A DNA stretch of 64,000 nucleotides from Cellulosilyticum lentocellum DSM 5427 (GCF_000178835.2 NC_015275.1:641001-705000), one strand, 5' to 3'. Shown: positions 54,125 to 64,000, counted from the first letter of the stretch. Made by a program: numbers and translations. The notes: a model not told the origin generated them from the letters alone.

Positions 54125-54922
54125 TTAATGAAATTGACTAACTTGTGAAGGAGAGTATCCTTTAATATCCTTAAAGAGTTTGCTGAAGTAGTAGATATCA
54201 TCAAAACCACACTTTAAGGCGGTAGCTGTAATAGTAAACTCACCACTTAATAGTAGATTTTCAGCATGGTTAATTTTGATTTGATTGATATATCTTTTGA
54301 CACAGCAGCCGGTACATTGCTTAAATAAGTTACCAAAGTAAACGGGATTGAGCCCCACTAATTCAGCCAGTAGTTCTACTGACAGTTTATCAGTATAATG
54401 CTGAGCAATATAAGAGATGACCTTTTTGATACGGGGGTCTATAAAGGTTAAATCATTGCGATAATAAAGGAGAGAAAGTAGTCTATATAAAATGCCAGTA
54501 AAGAGCGTACGTGAATGAAGTATGTATCCAGGCTTTTTCTCTAACCAAGCTACATTAAGTTCCTGATAAAAGTGAATAAGAGAGTCAAGAATGCCAATAT
54601 GCGAAACAATGGGGAATGGCAAAGAGACTTCGTTATGTTCAAAGTCATGAATTAGAAAATTAACAGGATAACACATCATGGGATTATGAGGATTAGTGGT
54701 AGCAGAACGCAGACTATGTTGAGGAATACAAAGTAAATCTCCAGCTTTGACATGATAGGTCTTATGATTAATAACATAAGTGGCTTCTCCACTGTAAATA
54801 TAAGTCATATCAATGAAATCAATACGGCTCTCTTCTATAATCCAATCAGGATTACATTGCCTAGAAATGAAATAGCCAATGGTAACGATAAGATTATCAT
54901 AATTAGGTGAACTTTGATTCAT
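54125..54922 (-). CDS. AraC-family transcriptional regulator with cupin sensor domain
   Basis: A 265-aa protein: N-terminal AraC_binding cupin (about 20-130; YIYSGEATYVINHKTYHVKAGDLLCIP) and a C-terminal double helix-turn-helix (about 165-262; VELLAELVGLNPVYFGNLFK and ATALKCGFDDIYYFSKLFK). AAAGGAG precedes the ATG. It is transcribed divergently from the GH67-GH3-uxu operon, so that operon is its probable target. The ligand is inferred to be an oligosaccharide or aldobiouronate. Confidence 0.93.
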   Translation of the reverse strand: MNQSSPNYDNLIVTIGYFISRQCNPDWIIEESRIDFIDMTYIYSGEATYVINHKTYHVKAGDLLCIPQHSLRSATTNPHNPMMCYPVNFLIHDFEHNEVSLPFPIVSHIGILDSLIHFYQELNVAWLEKKPGYILHSRTLFTGILYRLLSLLYYRNDLTFIDPRIKKVISYIAQHYTDKLSVELLAELVGLNPVYFGNLFKQCTGCCVKRYINQIKINHAENLLLSGEFTITATALKCGFDDIYYFSKLFKDIKGYSPSQVSQFH

Positions 54923-55067
54923 TAGATTCTCCTTTAATAAAACTTGAAAAATTACAAATGCTATGTAGTTTATACATGGCGTTTATACTACTCGTATTAT
55001 AAAATGAGCATATAAAAAATACAAATACATTTTTCGAAATTTAATAATCAATAAGAAAGAGGAGCGT

Positions 55068-57095
55068 ATGATGAATGGTAACGAAAAAAGTAAAATGTAT
55101 CACTGCTGGCTGGACTATCAACTACATAAAAAGCAATCAAAAGAATGGATTTATGGCAATCAAATTTACTGCGCTGAGGACCTATTAAAGGAAGGGGTAA
55201 TTCAATCAGCCATTGATGAGCTAAAATTGTTTTTTCTGCAACACTTTGACTTAAGTATGGACGTAGTAACCAAAAGGCCAGTACAAGCACATATCGCCTT
55301 AGACGTTGCAGAGACTTATGGATTAAAGGAAGGCGCTTATGAAATGGTCGCAGAAGACAATCAGCTTCTAATACATGCAGATAGTTGTAACGGGATTTTA
55401 TATGGTGCATTTGGATTGATACAAGTTATTAAAAGGCAAATACCTGTTCAAGGACTAAAGATTAAAGAAGAACCCATTAATAAAATAAGAATGATTAACC
55501 ACTGGGATAATAGTGACGGTAGTATTGAAAGAGGTTATGCAGGAAAGTCTATCTTTTATCATAACAATGAAATCATACAAGACATGGGTAGGATTAAAGA
55601 CTATGCTAGGTTATTAGCTTCTGTAGGTATTAATAGTATTTGTATCAATAATGTAAACGTTCATCATTATGAGACTCAATTTATTACAGACATTTATTTA
55701 AAGGATATTGCACGTATTGCTAAAGTGTTTGAAACTTATGGTATTCGTCTGTTCCTGAGCGTTAATTTTGCAGCGCCTATTAGCCTTGATCATTTAGAAA
55801 ATGCAGATCCTTTAAATACAGAGGTTAGAGAGTGGTGGAGAAAAACAGCCGAGCACATTTATAAGGTAATTCCCAATCTAGGTGGATTTTTAGTGAAAGC
55901 AGACTCAGAAAATAGGCCTGGACCGTTTACTTATGGACGTACTCATGCAGAAGGCGCCAATATGCTAGCAGATGCTGTAAGAGCTTATGGGGGGCTTGTT
56001 ATATGGCGCTGCTTTGTTTATAACTGCCATGTGGATTGGCGAGATAGGACAACAGATAGAGCTAGAGCGGCATATGACCATTTCATAGATTTAGATGGCC
56101 AATTTAATGATAATGTAATTTTGCAAATCAAGAATGGTCCTATGGATTTCCAAATTAGAGAACCATTATCGCCATTATTCGGAGGACTTAAAAATACGAA
56201 TCAAATTTTAGAGTTTCAAATCACACAAGAATATACAGGACAACAAAAGCATATTTGCTTTTTGGTACCTATGTGGAAAGAATGCTTGGATTTTGATACT
56301 TATGCAAAAGGAGAAAATAGCAGGATTAAAGATATTGTAAGTGGCAATTTATTTGGTAATAAAGAAACAGGCATAGCAGGTGTTGTGAATATTGGAGACA
56401 GTGAGTGCTGGAGCGGAAATCCTATGGCAGCAGCTAATTTATATGGCTTTGGTAGACTATGTTGGAATCCTCATTTATCTTCTAAAGAAATTGCAGATGA
56501 ATGGATTAGTCTTACATTAGGATCGGATAAAAAAGTTCGTGAGGTAGTTAGTAAAATACTTTTAACGTCTAGAAAAACTTATGAAGATTATACTGTACCT
56601 TTAGGTATAGGCTGGATGGTTAATGTAGGCCACCACTATGGTCCAAATATTGAAGGATATGAATATTCACCTTGGGGAACCTACCATTATGCCGATTACA
56701 AGGGTATAGGTGTTGATCGTACTATGGAAACAGGAACGGGTTATGTAAGACAGTATCTAGAACCTAATAGGAGTTTGTACGAAAATATTAAAACTTGCCC
56801 AGAAGAACTTCTTTTATTTTTCCATCATGTTGCTTATGACTATGAGCTAAAAGATGGTAGGACACTATTACAATATATATATGATGTTCACTTTGAAGGT
56901 GTAGAGCAAGTAAGTAGCTATCAAAAAGCATGGAAAAGCCTTAATGGAAGCATAGACCAAGACTTTTATAATGCAGTTAACGAAGGTTTAGAAATTCAGC
57001 TAAAGGACGCTAAAGAATGGCGGGATGTGGTTAATACTTATTTCTATAGAAAAACAGGGATAAGGGATAGTAAAAATAGAAAAATTTATGAGTAG
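55068..57095 (+). CDS. GH67 alpha-glucuronidase
   Basis: A 675-aa cytoplasmic enzyme releasing 4-O-methylglucuronic acid from the non-reducing end of aldouronic acids. It has an N-terminal beta domain, a barrel with the acid Glu in [16 protein letters not shown], the [16 protein letters not shown] block, [20 protein letters not shown] and ITQEYTGQQ (catalytic Asp/Glu region), and the C-terminal helical part with [20 protein letters not shown]. The ATG at 55068 is 3 bases from AGGAG and the ATG at 55071 is 6 bases away, so either may be used. First gene of the side-chain operon. Confidence 0.96.
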   Translation: MMNGNEKSKMYHCWLDYQLHKKQSKEWIYGNQIYCAEDLLKEGVIQSAIDELKLFFLQHFDLSMDVVTKRPVQAHIALDVAETYGLKEGAYEMVAEDNQLLIHADSCNGILYGAFGLIQVIKRQIPVQGLKIKEEPINKIRMINHWDNSDGSIERGYAGKSIFYHNNEIIQDMGRIKDYARLLASVGINSICINNVNVHHYETQFITDIYLKDIARIAKVFETYGIRLFLSVNFAAPISLDHLENADPLNTEVREWWRKTAEHIYKVIPNLGGFLVKADSENRPGPFTYGRTHAEGANMLADAVRAYGGLVIWRCFVYNCHVDWRDRTTDRARAAYDHFIDLDGQFNDNVILQIKNGPMDFQIREPLSPLFGGLKNTNQILEFQITQEYTGQQKHICFLVPMWKECLDFDTYAKGENSRIKDIVSGNLFGNKETGIAGVVNIGDSECWSGNPMAAANLYGFGRLCWNPHLSSKEIADEWISLTLGSDKKVREVVSKILLTSRKTYEDYTVPLGIGWMVNVGHHYGPNIEGYEYSPWGTYHYADYKGIGVDRTMETGTGYVRQYLEPNRSLYENIKTCPEELLLFFHHVAYDYELKDGRTLLQYIYDVHFEGVEQVSSYQKAWKSLNGSIDQDFYNAVNEGLEIQLKDAKEWRDVVNTYFYRKTGIRDSKNRKIYE

Positions 57096-57120
57096 TAGAA
57101 GCTTGTAAGGAGGTGTAAAG

Positions 57121-59235
57121 ATGGAAGAAGTATTTATGAACAAAGCAGGGCAGCTAGTAGCACAAATGGATCTATTAGAAAAAGCCTCTATGCTCAGATA
57201 TGATTCTCCTGCCATTAAAAGATTGGGAGTACCAACTTATAATTGGTGGAGTGAGGCTTTGCATGGAGTTGCTAGAGCAGGTGTAGCAACAGTGTTTCCA
57301 CAAGCTATAGGTATGGCAGCTATGTTTGATGAAGAATATCTCTATGAAATAGCAGATATTATCGCGACAGAGGCTAGAGCTAAGTATAATGAATTTGCTA
57401 AAAAAGAAGATAGAGATATTTATAAGGGAATGACCTTATGGGCACCTAACATTAATATATTTAGAGATCCAAGATGGGGAAGAGGACATGAAACCTATGG
57501 TGAAGACCCTTATTTAACATCACGCTTAGGGGTTGCTTTTATTCATGGCTTACAAGGAGATGAAAATCATCACTATTGGAAAGCTGCAGCATGTGCTAAG
57601 CACTTTGCAGTTCACTCAGGGCCAGAAGAAGAGAGACATCACTTTGATGCAGTTGTTTCTAAAAAAGATTTGTATGAAACTTATTTACCTGCTTTTGAAG
57701 CAGCAGTTACTAAGGGGAAAGTAGCAGGAATGATGGGAGCTTATAACCGTGTCAATGGAGAGCCTGCCTGTGGAAGTAAGGTTTTACTACAAGATATTTT
57801 AAAGGAAGAATGGGGCTTTGATGGTTATGTTGTCTCAGATTGCTGGGCTATTCGTGATTTTCATACAGAACATATGGTAACACATACGGCTACAGAATCT
57901 GCAGCATTAGCAATTAATAATGGTTGCCAGTTAAATTGTGGTAATACCTATTTACATATGCTACAAGCTTATAAAGAAGGTCTTGTAACAGAAGAAACCA
58001 TTACAAAATCAGCGCAGAAGCTTATGGCAATTCGTATGAAATTAGGATTGTTTGATAAAAACTGTGAGTATAATAAAATTCCATATGAAGTCAATGATTG
58101 TAAAGTTCATCGTGACATTGCCTTAGATGTAGCTAGAAGGAGTATGGTACTGCTTAAAAATAATGGTATTTTACCACTTAATTTAAAACAAACAAAAGCT
58201 ATTGGTGTTATTGGCCCTACAGCCAATAGTCGTACGGTTTTACAAGGTAATTATTTTGGGACAGCTTCTAGATATACTACTTTTTTAGAGGGGATTCAAG
58301 ATTATGTTGGAGATGCAGCAAGAGTTTATTATGCAGAGGGATGTCATTTATTTAAAAACAGCATATCTGGTTTGTCCTGGGAAAATGATAGATTATCAGA
58401 AGCCCTTATAGTAGCAGAACAAAGTGATGTTGTTATTCTCTGTCTTGGTTTAGATGCAAGTATAGAAGGAGAACAAGGCGATACGGGAAATGCCTTTGCC
58501 GCAGGCGACAAAAGTGATTTGAACCTAATTGGAAGACAACAATTGCTTTTAGAAGAAGTACTAAAAATAGGTAAACCAACTATTCTTATTTTAAGTAGTG
58601 GTAGTGCCATGGCTATTCATACAGCCCAAGAATACTGTGAGGCAATTCTAGAAACTTGGTACCCAGGTCAATCAGGTGGTAAGGCACTAGCACAGCTTTT
58701 ATTTGGAGAGTATTCTCCTAGTGGCAAATTACCAATAACCTTTTATAAAACCACAGAAGAATTACCGGATTTTAGAGACTACAGTATGGCTGGGCGGACG
58801 TATCGTTATATGAAAAATGAGGCGCTATATCCTTTTGGTTATGGTCTTAACTATGCCAAGGTAGAAGTGAAAGATGCAGTCATAAAAGAGAGAAATATAG
58901 AAAATGAAATCATCTATGAAATACAGCTTCAAGTCACTAATCAATCAGAAGTTTGTACTTATGATGTAGTGCAGGTTTATATTAAAGATATGGAATCTAG
59001 ATGGGCCGTTCCTAATTACAGCTTATGTGCTTACAAATCTATTTATTTAGCTGCATATGATGAACCTCAAATAACGCTTCAAATAAAACAAAGTGCTTTT
59101 GAAATCGTTGATGAAGAGGGTAAACGTTATATAGATAGTCATCATTTTAAGCTATTTATTGGCACAAGTGGACCAGATAAGAGAAGTGTTGAATTAACAG
59201 GAAGAAGGCCTATTATTAAGGAGATTTATTTGTAA
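57121..59235 (+). CDS. GH3 beta-xylosidase / beta-glucosidase
   Basis: A 704-aa protein without signal peptide, thus cytoplasmic. The (beta/alpha)8 domain has WWSEALHGVAR, the GRGHETYGEDPYLTSRLG block, KHFAVHSGPEEERHHFDA and nucleophile Asp240 in GYVVSDCWAI. The alpha/beta sandwich (VARRSMVLLKNNGILPL) and a C-terminal fibronectin-III-like domain (TYDVVQVYIKD) follow. The E-x-x-R-H-H-F-D-A loop and position after GH67 favour beta-xylosidase activity on debranched xylooligomers, but glucosidase activity cannot be excluded. AAGGAGG precedes the ATG. Confidence 0.94.
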   Translation: MEEVFMNKAGQLVAQMDLLEKASMLRYDSPAIKRLGVPTYNWWSEALHGVARAGVATVFPQAIGMAAMFDEEYLYEIADIIATEARAKYNEFAKKEDRDIYKGMTLWAPNINIFRDPRWGRGHETYGEDPYLTSRLGVAFIHGLQGDENHHYWKAAACAKHFAVHSGPEEERHHFDAVVSKKDLYETYLPAFEAAVTKGKVAGMMGAYNRVNGEPACGSKVLLQDILKEEWGFDGYVVSDCWAIRDFHTEHMVTHTATESAALAINNGCQLNCGNTYLHMLQAYKEGLVTEETITKSAQKLMAIRMKLGLFDKNCEYNKIPYEVNDCKVHRDIALDVARRSMVLLKNNGILPLNLKQTKAIGVIGPTANSRTVLQGNYFGTASRYTTFLEGIQDYVGDAARVYYAEGCHLFKNSISGLSWENDRLSEALIVAEQSDVVILCLGLDASIEGEQGDTGNAFAAGDKSDLNLIGRQQLLLEEVLKIGKPTILILSSGSAMAIHTAQEYCEAILETWYPGQSGGKALAQLLFGEYSPSGKLPITFYKTTEELPDFRDYSMAGRTYRYMKNEALYPFGYGLNYAKVEVKDAVIKERNIENEIIYEIQLQVTNQSEVCTYDVVQVYIKDMESRWAVPNYSLCAYKSIYLAAYDEPQITLQIKQSAFEIVDEEGKRYIDSHHFKLFIGTSGPDKRSVELTGRRPIIKEIYL

Positions 59236-59260
59236 GAGAGATTAAGGAGGAATTTGCAAG

Positions 59261-60328
59261 ATGGAAATGACATTAAGATGGTTTGGCAATGGATTTGACA
59301 GTGTATCACTAAAGCAAATTAAACAGATTCCAGGTGTTACAGGGATTATCTCTACTTTATACGATACAAAGCCTGGAGAAGTATGGCAGCTAGATCGTAT
59401 AAAAAAACTAAAAGCAGAGATTGAAGCAGAAGGTCTTAACCTTTCGGGAATAGAAAGTGTCAATATTCACGACGCTATTAAAGCCGGGAGTAAAGAAAGA
59501 GACGAATACATAGAAAACTATATTCAATCTTTATCCGCATTAGGTGAAGCAGATATCCATATGGTATGTTATAACTTTATGCCTGTATTTGACTGGACAC
59601 GATCAGACTTAGCTAAAAGGAGATCAGATGGTTCAACTGTACTAGCGTATAATCAAAAAATAATTGATGCCATTGATCCAGATAAAATGTTTAGTAGTAT
59701 GGAGCATAAATCCAATGGTTTTATTATGCCAGGTTGGGAACCAGAACGTTTAGCTCAAATTAAAGAGCTCTTTACTTTATATGCAGAGATTGATGAAAAA
59801 AAACTATTTGATAACTTTGTTTACTTCTTAAAAGCCATCATGCCAATTTGTGAAAAGTATGAGATTAAGATGGCTATACATCCAGATGATCCAGCATGGC
59901 CAGTATTTAACTTGCCACGCATTATTACGAATAAAGAGCAAATACTACGGTTCTTAAAAGCAGTTGATAATCCTTATAATGGACTTACTTTGTGTACAGG
60001 TTCACTAGGTTCTAATCCTCAAAATGATATACCTGATATTATTAGAAGCATTAAAGGTAGAATACATTTTGCCCATGTTAGAAACTTAAAGCATGAGAGT
60101 CCAGGTGTATTTGAAGAAGCTGCCCATTTATCTAAGGATGGTTCTATGGATATGTATGAGGTGATGAAAGCCTTATATGATACAGGGTTTGATGGACCCA
60201 TCAGACCGGATCATGGAAGAATGATATGGGGAGAAGTTGCTATGCCGGGGTATGGTTTGTATGACCGTGCATTAGGAGCATGCTACTTGAATGGTTTATG
60301 GGAAGCTATTACAAAATCAGTGAGCTAA
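59261..60328 (+). CDS. uxuA: D-mannonate dehydratase
   Basis: A 355-aa metal-dependent enzyme of the xylose-isomerase-like barrel fold, converting D-mannonate to 2-keto-3-deoxygluconate. Motifs MTLRWFGNGFDSVSL, GVTGIISTLYD, AIHPDDPAWPVFNLPRI, LCTGSLGSNPQND, FAHVRNLKHE and PDHGRMIWGE are typical of UxuA. AAGGAGG precedes the ATG. With the next gene it processes glucuronate released by the GH67 enzyme. Glucuronate isomerase (UxaC) is not in this window. Confidence 0.96.
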   Translation: MEMTLRWFGNGFDSVSLKQIKQIPGVTGIISTLYDTKPGEVWQLDRIKKLKAEIEAEGLNLSGIESVNIHDAIKAGSKERDEYIENYIQSLSALGEADIHMVCYNFMPVFDWTRSDLAKRRSDGSTVLAYNQKIIDAIDPDKMFSSMEHKSNGFIMPGWEPERLAQIKELFTLYAEIDEKKLFDNFVYFLKAIMPICEKYEIKMAIHPDDPAWPVFNLPRIITNKEQILRFLKAVDNPYNGLTLCTGSLGSNPQNDIPDIIRSIKGRIHFAHVRNLKHESPGVFEEAAHLSKDGSMDMYEVMKALYDTGFDGPIRPDHGRMIWGEVAMPGYGLYDRALGACYLNGLWEAITKSVS

Positions 60329-60342
60329 AGGAGGCGAGAAGG

Positions 60343-61920
60343 GTGAAACTGAATCAAGAGTTAGTCACAACACTAAAATCACAAAAAGAGATAAGATGTT
60401 TTAATTATGATAGAAAAAAGATAAAAACAGCTACTTTAGCAGCACCTATATGGCTGCATTTTGGGGCAGGCAATATTTTTAGAGGCTTTATAGCAACACT
60501 GCAAAATCAGCTTTTAGAAGACGGAAAAAGTGACAAAGGTATTATAGTCGTTGAAACGTATGACACAGAGATTATTGATCTTGCTTATAAACCTTATGAT
60601 GATTTAAATGTTTCAGTAACTCTCAAAAGAGATGGAAGTGTTAATAAGGAGATTATAGGAAGTGTTATAGAGTCAGTAAAGTCAGATAAAGAAGGATGGC
60701 AACGCCTAATACACTTTTTTGAGGAAGACTCTTTGCAAATGGTGACTTTTACTATTACAGAAAAAGGATATAGTGTCTCTAGTTATGAAACAGATTTTGA
60801 AAGAGAGCCAGAAGCAAGTGAGAGTTTAATGGGCCAATTAACTTATTTGTGCTACTGCAGATATAAGAAAGGAGGTAAGCCGATTGCGGTAGTGAGCTTA
60901 GATAATTGTTCACAGAATGGGAAGAAGTTACAAGAATCAGTTTGCAAATTTGCAGAAGAATGGATTAAGAGAGGCAAGATGGATGAAGCATTTAAAACTT
61001 ATTTGCAAGATCCTAAGAGGGTGTCATTTCCTTGGTCTATGATAGATAAAATTACGCCTCAACCTAACAAAAAGGTTCAAGAAATGCTTATAAAAGCGGG
61101 TTTTGAAGAAATGCCCATTATTAAAACGAGTAAAAACACATGGGTTGCTCCCTTTGTGAATGCAGAAGAAATTCAGTATTTAGTGATAGAAGATAGTTTC
61201 CCAAATGGTAGACCATGCCTAGAAGATGCAGGTGTTATTTTTACAACAAGAGAAGAAGTAGAACGCACTGAAAAGATGAAAGTATGTACTTGCTTGAATC
61301 CATTACATACAGCATTAGCTATATTTGGATGCTTATTAGACTATAAAACTATTGATGAAGCAGTAGGTAATCCATTACTCCTCCAACTGATTGAAAAGAT
61401 TGGTTATGAAGAAGGGTTACCAGTTGTAACGAGTCCAGCCATGGTTAATCCCTATCATTTTATCAAGGAAGTCATAGAAATCAGACTACCTAATCCGTTT
61501 ATTTTAGATAGTCCATGGCGTATTATTGCAGATACTTCGCTGAAAATGCCTATACGGTTTGGGGAGACACTTAAGGCTTATAAAAGGCAGGGGGAGAATA
61601 AGATAGAACAATTAACATACATTCCTCTAGTCATTGCTGGTTGGTGTCGCTACTTATTAGGCATTAATGATGCTGGAGAAGCATATGAAGTAGGTCCTGA
61701 CCCAAGAGGGGCTATTTTACAGAAGGCATTAGAAGGTTTATACTTAGGTAAGAATGAAAATATAAGTTTAAAACTAGCACCTATTTTGTCAGATGAAAGT
61801 TTATTTGGGGTGAATTTATATGAGGTAGGATTAGGTACTAAAGTAGAACATTATTTTGCAGAGCTTACAGCAGATACAAATGTCATACAAAAAGTACTAG
61901 ATAAATATTTAATGCAATAA
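60343..61920 (+). CDS. uxuB: Fructuronate reductase / mannitol-dehydrogenase family protein (UxuB-like)
   Basis: A 525-aa polyol-specific long-chain dehydrogenase. I chose GTG at 60343 because AAAGGAGG lies upstream; the longer frame from 60280 runs back into uxuA. A Rossmann motif lies around WLHFGAGNIFRGFIATL. The catalytic Lys region and VCTCLNPLHTALAIFGCLLDY follow, the usual mark of mannitol/fructuronate dehydrogenases. It reduces D-fructuronate to D-mannonate, the substrate of UxuA encoded just upstream. At 525 aa it is somewhat longer than E. coli UxuB. Confidence 0.92.
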   Translation: MKLNQELVTTLKSQKEIRCFNYDRKKIKTATLAAPIWLHFGAGNIFRGFIATLQNQLLEDGKSDKGIIVVETYDTEIIDLAYKPYDDLNVSVTLKRDGSVNKEIIGSVIESVKSDKEGWQRLIHFFEEDSLQMVTFTITEKGYSVSSYETDFEREPEASESLMGQLTYLCYCRYKKGGKPIAVVSLDNCSQNGKKLQESVCKFAEEWIKRGKMDEAFKTYLQDPKRVSFPWSMIDKITPQPNKKVQEMLIKAGFEEMPIIKTSKNTWVAPFVNAEEIQYLVIEDSFPNGRPCLEDAGVIFTTREEVERTEKMKVCTCLNPLHTALAIFGCLLDYKTIDEAVGNPLLLQLIEKIGYEEGLPVVTSPAMVNPYHFIKEVIEIRLPNPFILDSPWRIIADTSLKMPIRFGETLKAYKRQGENKIEQLTYIPLVIAGWCRYLLGINDAGEAYEVGPDPRGAILQKALEGLYLGKNENISLKLAPILSDESLFGVNLYEVGLGTKVEHYFAELTADTNVIQKVLDKYLMQ

Positions 61921-61953
61921 TTAAATAGATCACTTTTAAAAGGAGAGTTAGAG

Positions 61954-62745
61954 ATGTGCTTAGAATTTTTATACCCTGAGGCAAAAAAGAAAGCAATAAC
62001 TTTTAGCTATGACGATGGTCAAGTATATGATGAACGACTAATTGACATTTTTAACAAGTATCATATGAAAGCAACCTTTCATTTAAATTCAGGAATCTTA
62101 AATAAAGAAGGTTATGTGAAAAGTAATGCTTTAAAAGAACTATATAAGGGGCATGAAGTAGCATGTCATGGAAAGAATCATAAATATTTAGGACAGTTAA
62201 CAAAAGAACAACTTATTAATGAAATTTGGGAAGATAGAAAAAATCTTGAAGGCTATATAGAACAGCCAGTAGTAGGAATGTCTTATGCCTTTGGTGAGTA
62301 TTCAATGGGCATTAAGCAAACGTTAGCACAATTAGGAATTAAGTATTCTAGAACAGTTGAGTCTACACAGGGTTTTGGCATTCCAGGTGATTTCATGTGC
62401 TGGCATCCTACATGTCATCATAATGACTCTATTATGGAGAAAGCAGATGTCTTTCTAAATATGCCTGAGTATATGAAGAGTCCTTTATTTTACATATGGG
62501 GACATAGTTTTGAGTTTGGTAGAGAAAATAATTGGAGTGTCATAGAAAAATTCTGTGAGAAAATAAGTTTTAAGGAAGATGTATGGTATGCTACCAATTT
62601 AGAAATTGAACACTATATTAATGCTATGCGCCACCTTACAGTAAGTACAGATGAAAAGATGTACATCAACAATGCCGATATATCCATCTGGGCAGAGTAT
62701 GAAGGAGCGGTGATAGAACTTAAACCAGGCTATACTAAGCTGTGA
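61954..62745 (+). CDS. Cytoplasmic NodB-type polysaccharide/oligosaccharide deacetylase (CE4-like)
   Basis: A 263-aa protein without signal peptide. The NodB fold shows the Asp-Asp metal motif in TFSYDDGQVYDERL, the His pair in ACHGKNHKYLGQL, and MSYAFGEYS (position of the Arg/Pro block of typical CE4). FYIWGHSFEFG near residue 190 is the His-containing last motif. AAAAGGAGA precedes the ATG. As last gene of the GH67-GH3-uxu operon it probably removes acetyl groups from imported acetyl-xylooligosaccharides. Chitooligosaccharide activity is less likely from the context. Confidence 0.88.
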   Translation: MCLEFLYPEAKKKAITFSYDDGQVYDERLIDIFNKYHMKATFHLNSGILNKEGYVKSNALKELYKGHEVACHGKNHKYLGQLTKEQLINEIWEDRKNLEGYIEQPVVGMSYAFGEYSMGIKQTLAQLGIKYSRTVESTQGFGIPGDFMCWHPTCHHNDSIMEKADVFLNMPEYMKSPLFYIWGHSFEFGRENNWSVIEKFCEKISFKEDVWYATNLEIEHYINAMRHLTVSTDEKMYINNADISIWAEYEGAVIELKPGYTKL

Positions 62746-62797
62746 AAAAAGACTCTATAAAATAGGACTAATCGTATACTGGATTTAGGACCATAAG

Positions 62798-62838
62798 AAA
62801 AAAGGAAGTTTGTGTCAGTGATGACAGCTTCCTTTTTT
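62798..62838 (+). terminator. Terminator of the GH67-uxu operon
   Basis: An 11-bp perfect stem AAAAAAGGAAG / CTTCCTTTTTT (62798-62808, 62828-62838) with inner TGTCA/TGACA. Confidence 0.92.
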
Positions 62839-63155
62839 GTATATCTGATATTTTTATCATTCTTATTCTAGGGGGATAGCCGCCTTAAATAAATAAAATA
62901 ATAAGTGAATTAAATTTATAAGTATATATATGTCAATACAGTTTGTGAAAGCCGTCAATGAAATAATAAAAAACTTTTTAAAAGAAATATAAAAAGATTT
63001 TTGTTATTAGCATATATAGGTATTTAAGGACAGTGGTTGTGATTATATTTTACAAACAATTACTATAGATAAACCATTTTAAATACTGTTATATGTTTGT
63101 ATGATTTCTGTTATTTTTCATATCCTAAGTAAAAAAGGATTAGGAGATGACATTT
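62839..63155 (+). other. AT-rich intergenic region holding the left part of an IS630-type element
   Basis: No gene is visible. The left inverted repeat of the IS630-type element should be in the last 150 bases, but without the right end it cannot be placed. An AGGAG RBS lies about 10 bases before the transposase ATG. Confidence 0.4.
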
Positions 63156-64000
63156 ATGAGCAGAACAACTTCCGTAACAGCTGAACTTCATGGATACTCG
63201 TTAGAAGAACTAAAAAAATTAAGAAGATCTTATTCTACAGAGATAGGTAGGAATGTTCTTACGACAGTTGTTATGCTTATAGAAGGCAATTCAGTTAAAC
63301 AAATTGCAGATTTTCTTGCAGTACGTTTAATTACTGTTTATACCTATATAAATCGTTGGAATGAGCTTGGTATTTCTTCTTTAGAAGACTATAGAGGTAG
63401 AACCCCTTCTAATTGCAAAATGACAGCTGAAATGGAACATGATCTTTTAGAAGTGGTTCAGCATAATATCCCTAATGATTTTGAGTTTCTAGGCAATGTT
63501 TGGACTGCCAAGCTTTTATCAGATTATCTTAATCAAAACTACGGGATAAGGCTATGCCCACAATGTATTAGAGATACACTTCATAAAAACAACTATAGCT
63601 TCAAACGAGCTCAAAAAAGACCAAGTAAAGGTGTAAAATCTGAGCAAGAATCGTTTAAAAAAATGATAGAAACTACGAGTACTGTAGAAAACGATTCTGA
63701 TAGTGTTTTGTATGTTATGGACGAAACTGCCCTAAGAACAGAATCTGATAACAGGAGAACTTGGAGTCCAGTTGGGGTGTCCCCTATCTTAGAAAGCAAT
63801 GGTTCTCATCAAGGGGTTAATATTATTGGTGCAACAGAAATAACCAAAAACTTTGATACAATAGCCGATATATATGATGCAGCACATACTATCAAAGGTA
63901 AAGAAATAAAAGAATTTTTAAGTGAACTATTAGAACGTAATCTTGGAAAGAAGGTGTATGTTGTTTTAGATAATGCTAAAACACATAATAATCATGAGAT
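63156..64000 (+). CDS. IS630-family transposase, 3' end cut by window edge
   Basis: ATG at 63156 opens a frame with no stop to the window end (281 codons visible). N-terminal helix-turn-helix (EGNSVKQIADFLAVRLITVY, then INRWNELGISSLEDYRGR) is followed by a second winged-helix part and the DDE_3 catalytic domain: first Asp in LYVMDETALRTES, then RTWSPVGVSP, and second Asp in YVVLDNAKTHNN. The last catalytic residue lies outside. The visible part is uninterrupted, so the element may be intact and active. Confidence 0.9.
   Translation, partial: MSRTTSVTAELHGYSLEELKKLRRSYSTEIGRNVLTTVVMLIEGNSVKQIADFLAVRLITVYTYINRWNELGISSLEDYRGRTPSNCKMTAEMEHDLLEVVQHNIPNDFEFLGNVWTAKLLSDYLNQNYGIRLCPQCIRDTLHKNNYSFKRAQKRPSKGVKSEQESFKKMIETTSTVENDSDSVLYVMDETALRTESDNRRTWSPVGVSPILESNGSHQGVNIIGATEITKNFDTIADIYDAAHTIKGKEIKEFLSELLERNLGKKVYVVLDNAKTHNNHE

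Noticed and set aside
1-64000. CRISPR arrays, tRNA and rRNA genes
   Set aside because: No regularly spaced direct repeats, no tRNA-like cloverleaf with a CCA-ready acceptor, and no rRNA motifs were seen in a manual reading.

Overview
The window is AT-rich, densely coded DNA with strong AGGAGG-type ribosome binding sites and short U-tailed terminators. It has YesM/YesN two-component systems, LplB-type sugar importers, a T-box leader and a plant-cell-wall-degrading gene set. Together these point to an anaerobic, xylan-degrading Clostridia species (Lachnospirales, Cellulosilyticum-like). The genus is an inference from gene content only.

Region 1 (about 0.5-24 kb) is a glucuronoarabinoxylan utilisation locus. 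It holds a secreted modular GH10 xylanase, a divergent ROK (XylR-like) repressor facing a sugar-isomerase-like gene with a palindromic operator, and a YesM/YesN-type kinase and regulator. These are followed by a xylooligosaccharide-type ABC importer (lipoprotein plus two permeases, with an intra-operon terminator after the lipoprotein gene). The operon continues with intracellular GH8 and GH43 enzymes, a chemoreceptor, an aldose epimerase and a SASA-type acetylesterase. Region 2 (24-30.2 kb) has a PucR regulator, aroA, and an rtcB-prfH operon (RNA ligase plus release-factor homologue for damaged ribosomes). The rtcB-prfH operon is preceded by a short leader ORF and mutually exclusive hairpins that look like a ribosome-stalling attenuator. 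An intact IS3-family element sits in the loop of the prfH terminator. Region 3 (30.6-41.9 kb) is a reductive pyrimidine (or hydantoin) catabolism cluster: class III aminotransferase, Fe-alcohol dehydrogenase, an NMT1/THI5-type ABC importer with an apparently circularly permuted binding protein, dihydropyrimidinase, a PreA-type dehydrogenase and an M20 ureidopropionase-type hydrolase. Between the binding-protein gene and the dihydropyrimidinase gene lies a pair of homologous, oppositely oriented giant hairpins (about 250 nt each) with compensatory base changes.

Region 4 (42-52 kb) holds a membrane-anchored oleate hydratase, a SHOCT-domain protein, a tyrosine T-box leader followed by a decayed tyrS and aroD, a three-gene membrane / VWA-binding-protein / TelA module, and an orphan 177-aa protein. 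Region 5 (52-62.8 kb) is a second xylan side-chain locus: GH51 arabinofuranosidase, AraC regulator, GH67 alpha-glucuronidase, GH3 glycosidase, UxuA, a UxuB-like reductase and a cytoplasmic NodB-type deacetylase. The window ends inside an IS630-type transposase gene.

Functionally, regions 1 and 5 fit together. The secreted xylanase cuts polymer, the ABC system imports decorated oligomers, and cytoplasmic enzymes remove acetyl, arabinosyl and methylglucuronosyl groups and then release xylose. UxuA/UxuB feed glucuronate into central metabolism. The most unusual items are the putative rtcB-prfH attenuator, the paired structured element at 37.0-37.6 kb, the circularly permuted solute-binding protein, and the Tyr T-box that now precedes a tyrS remnant and aroD.
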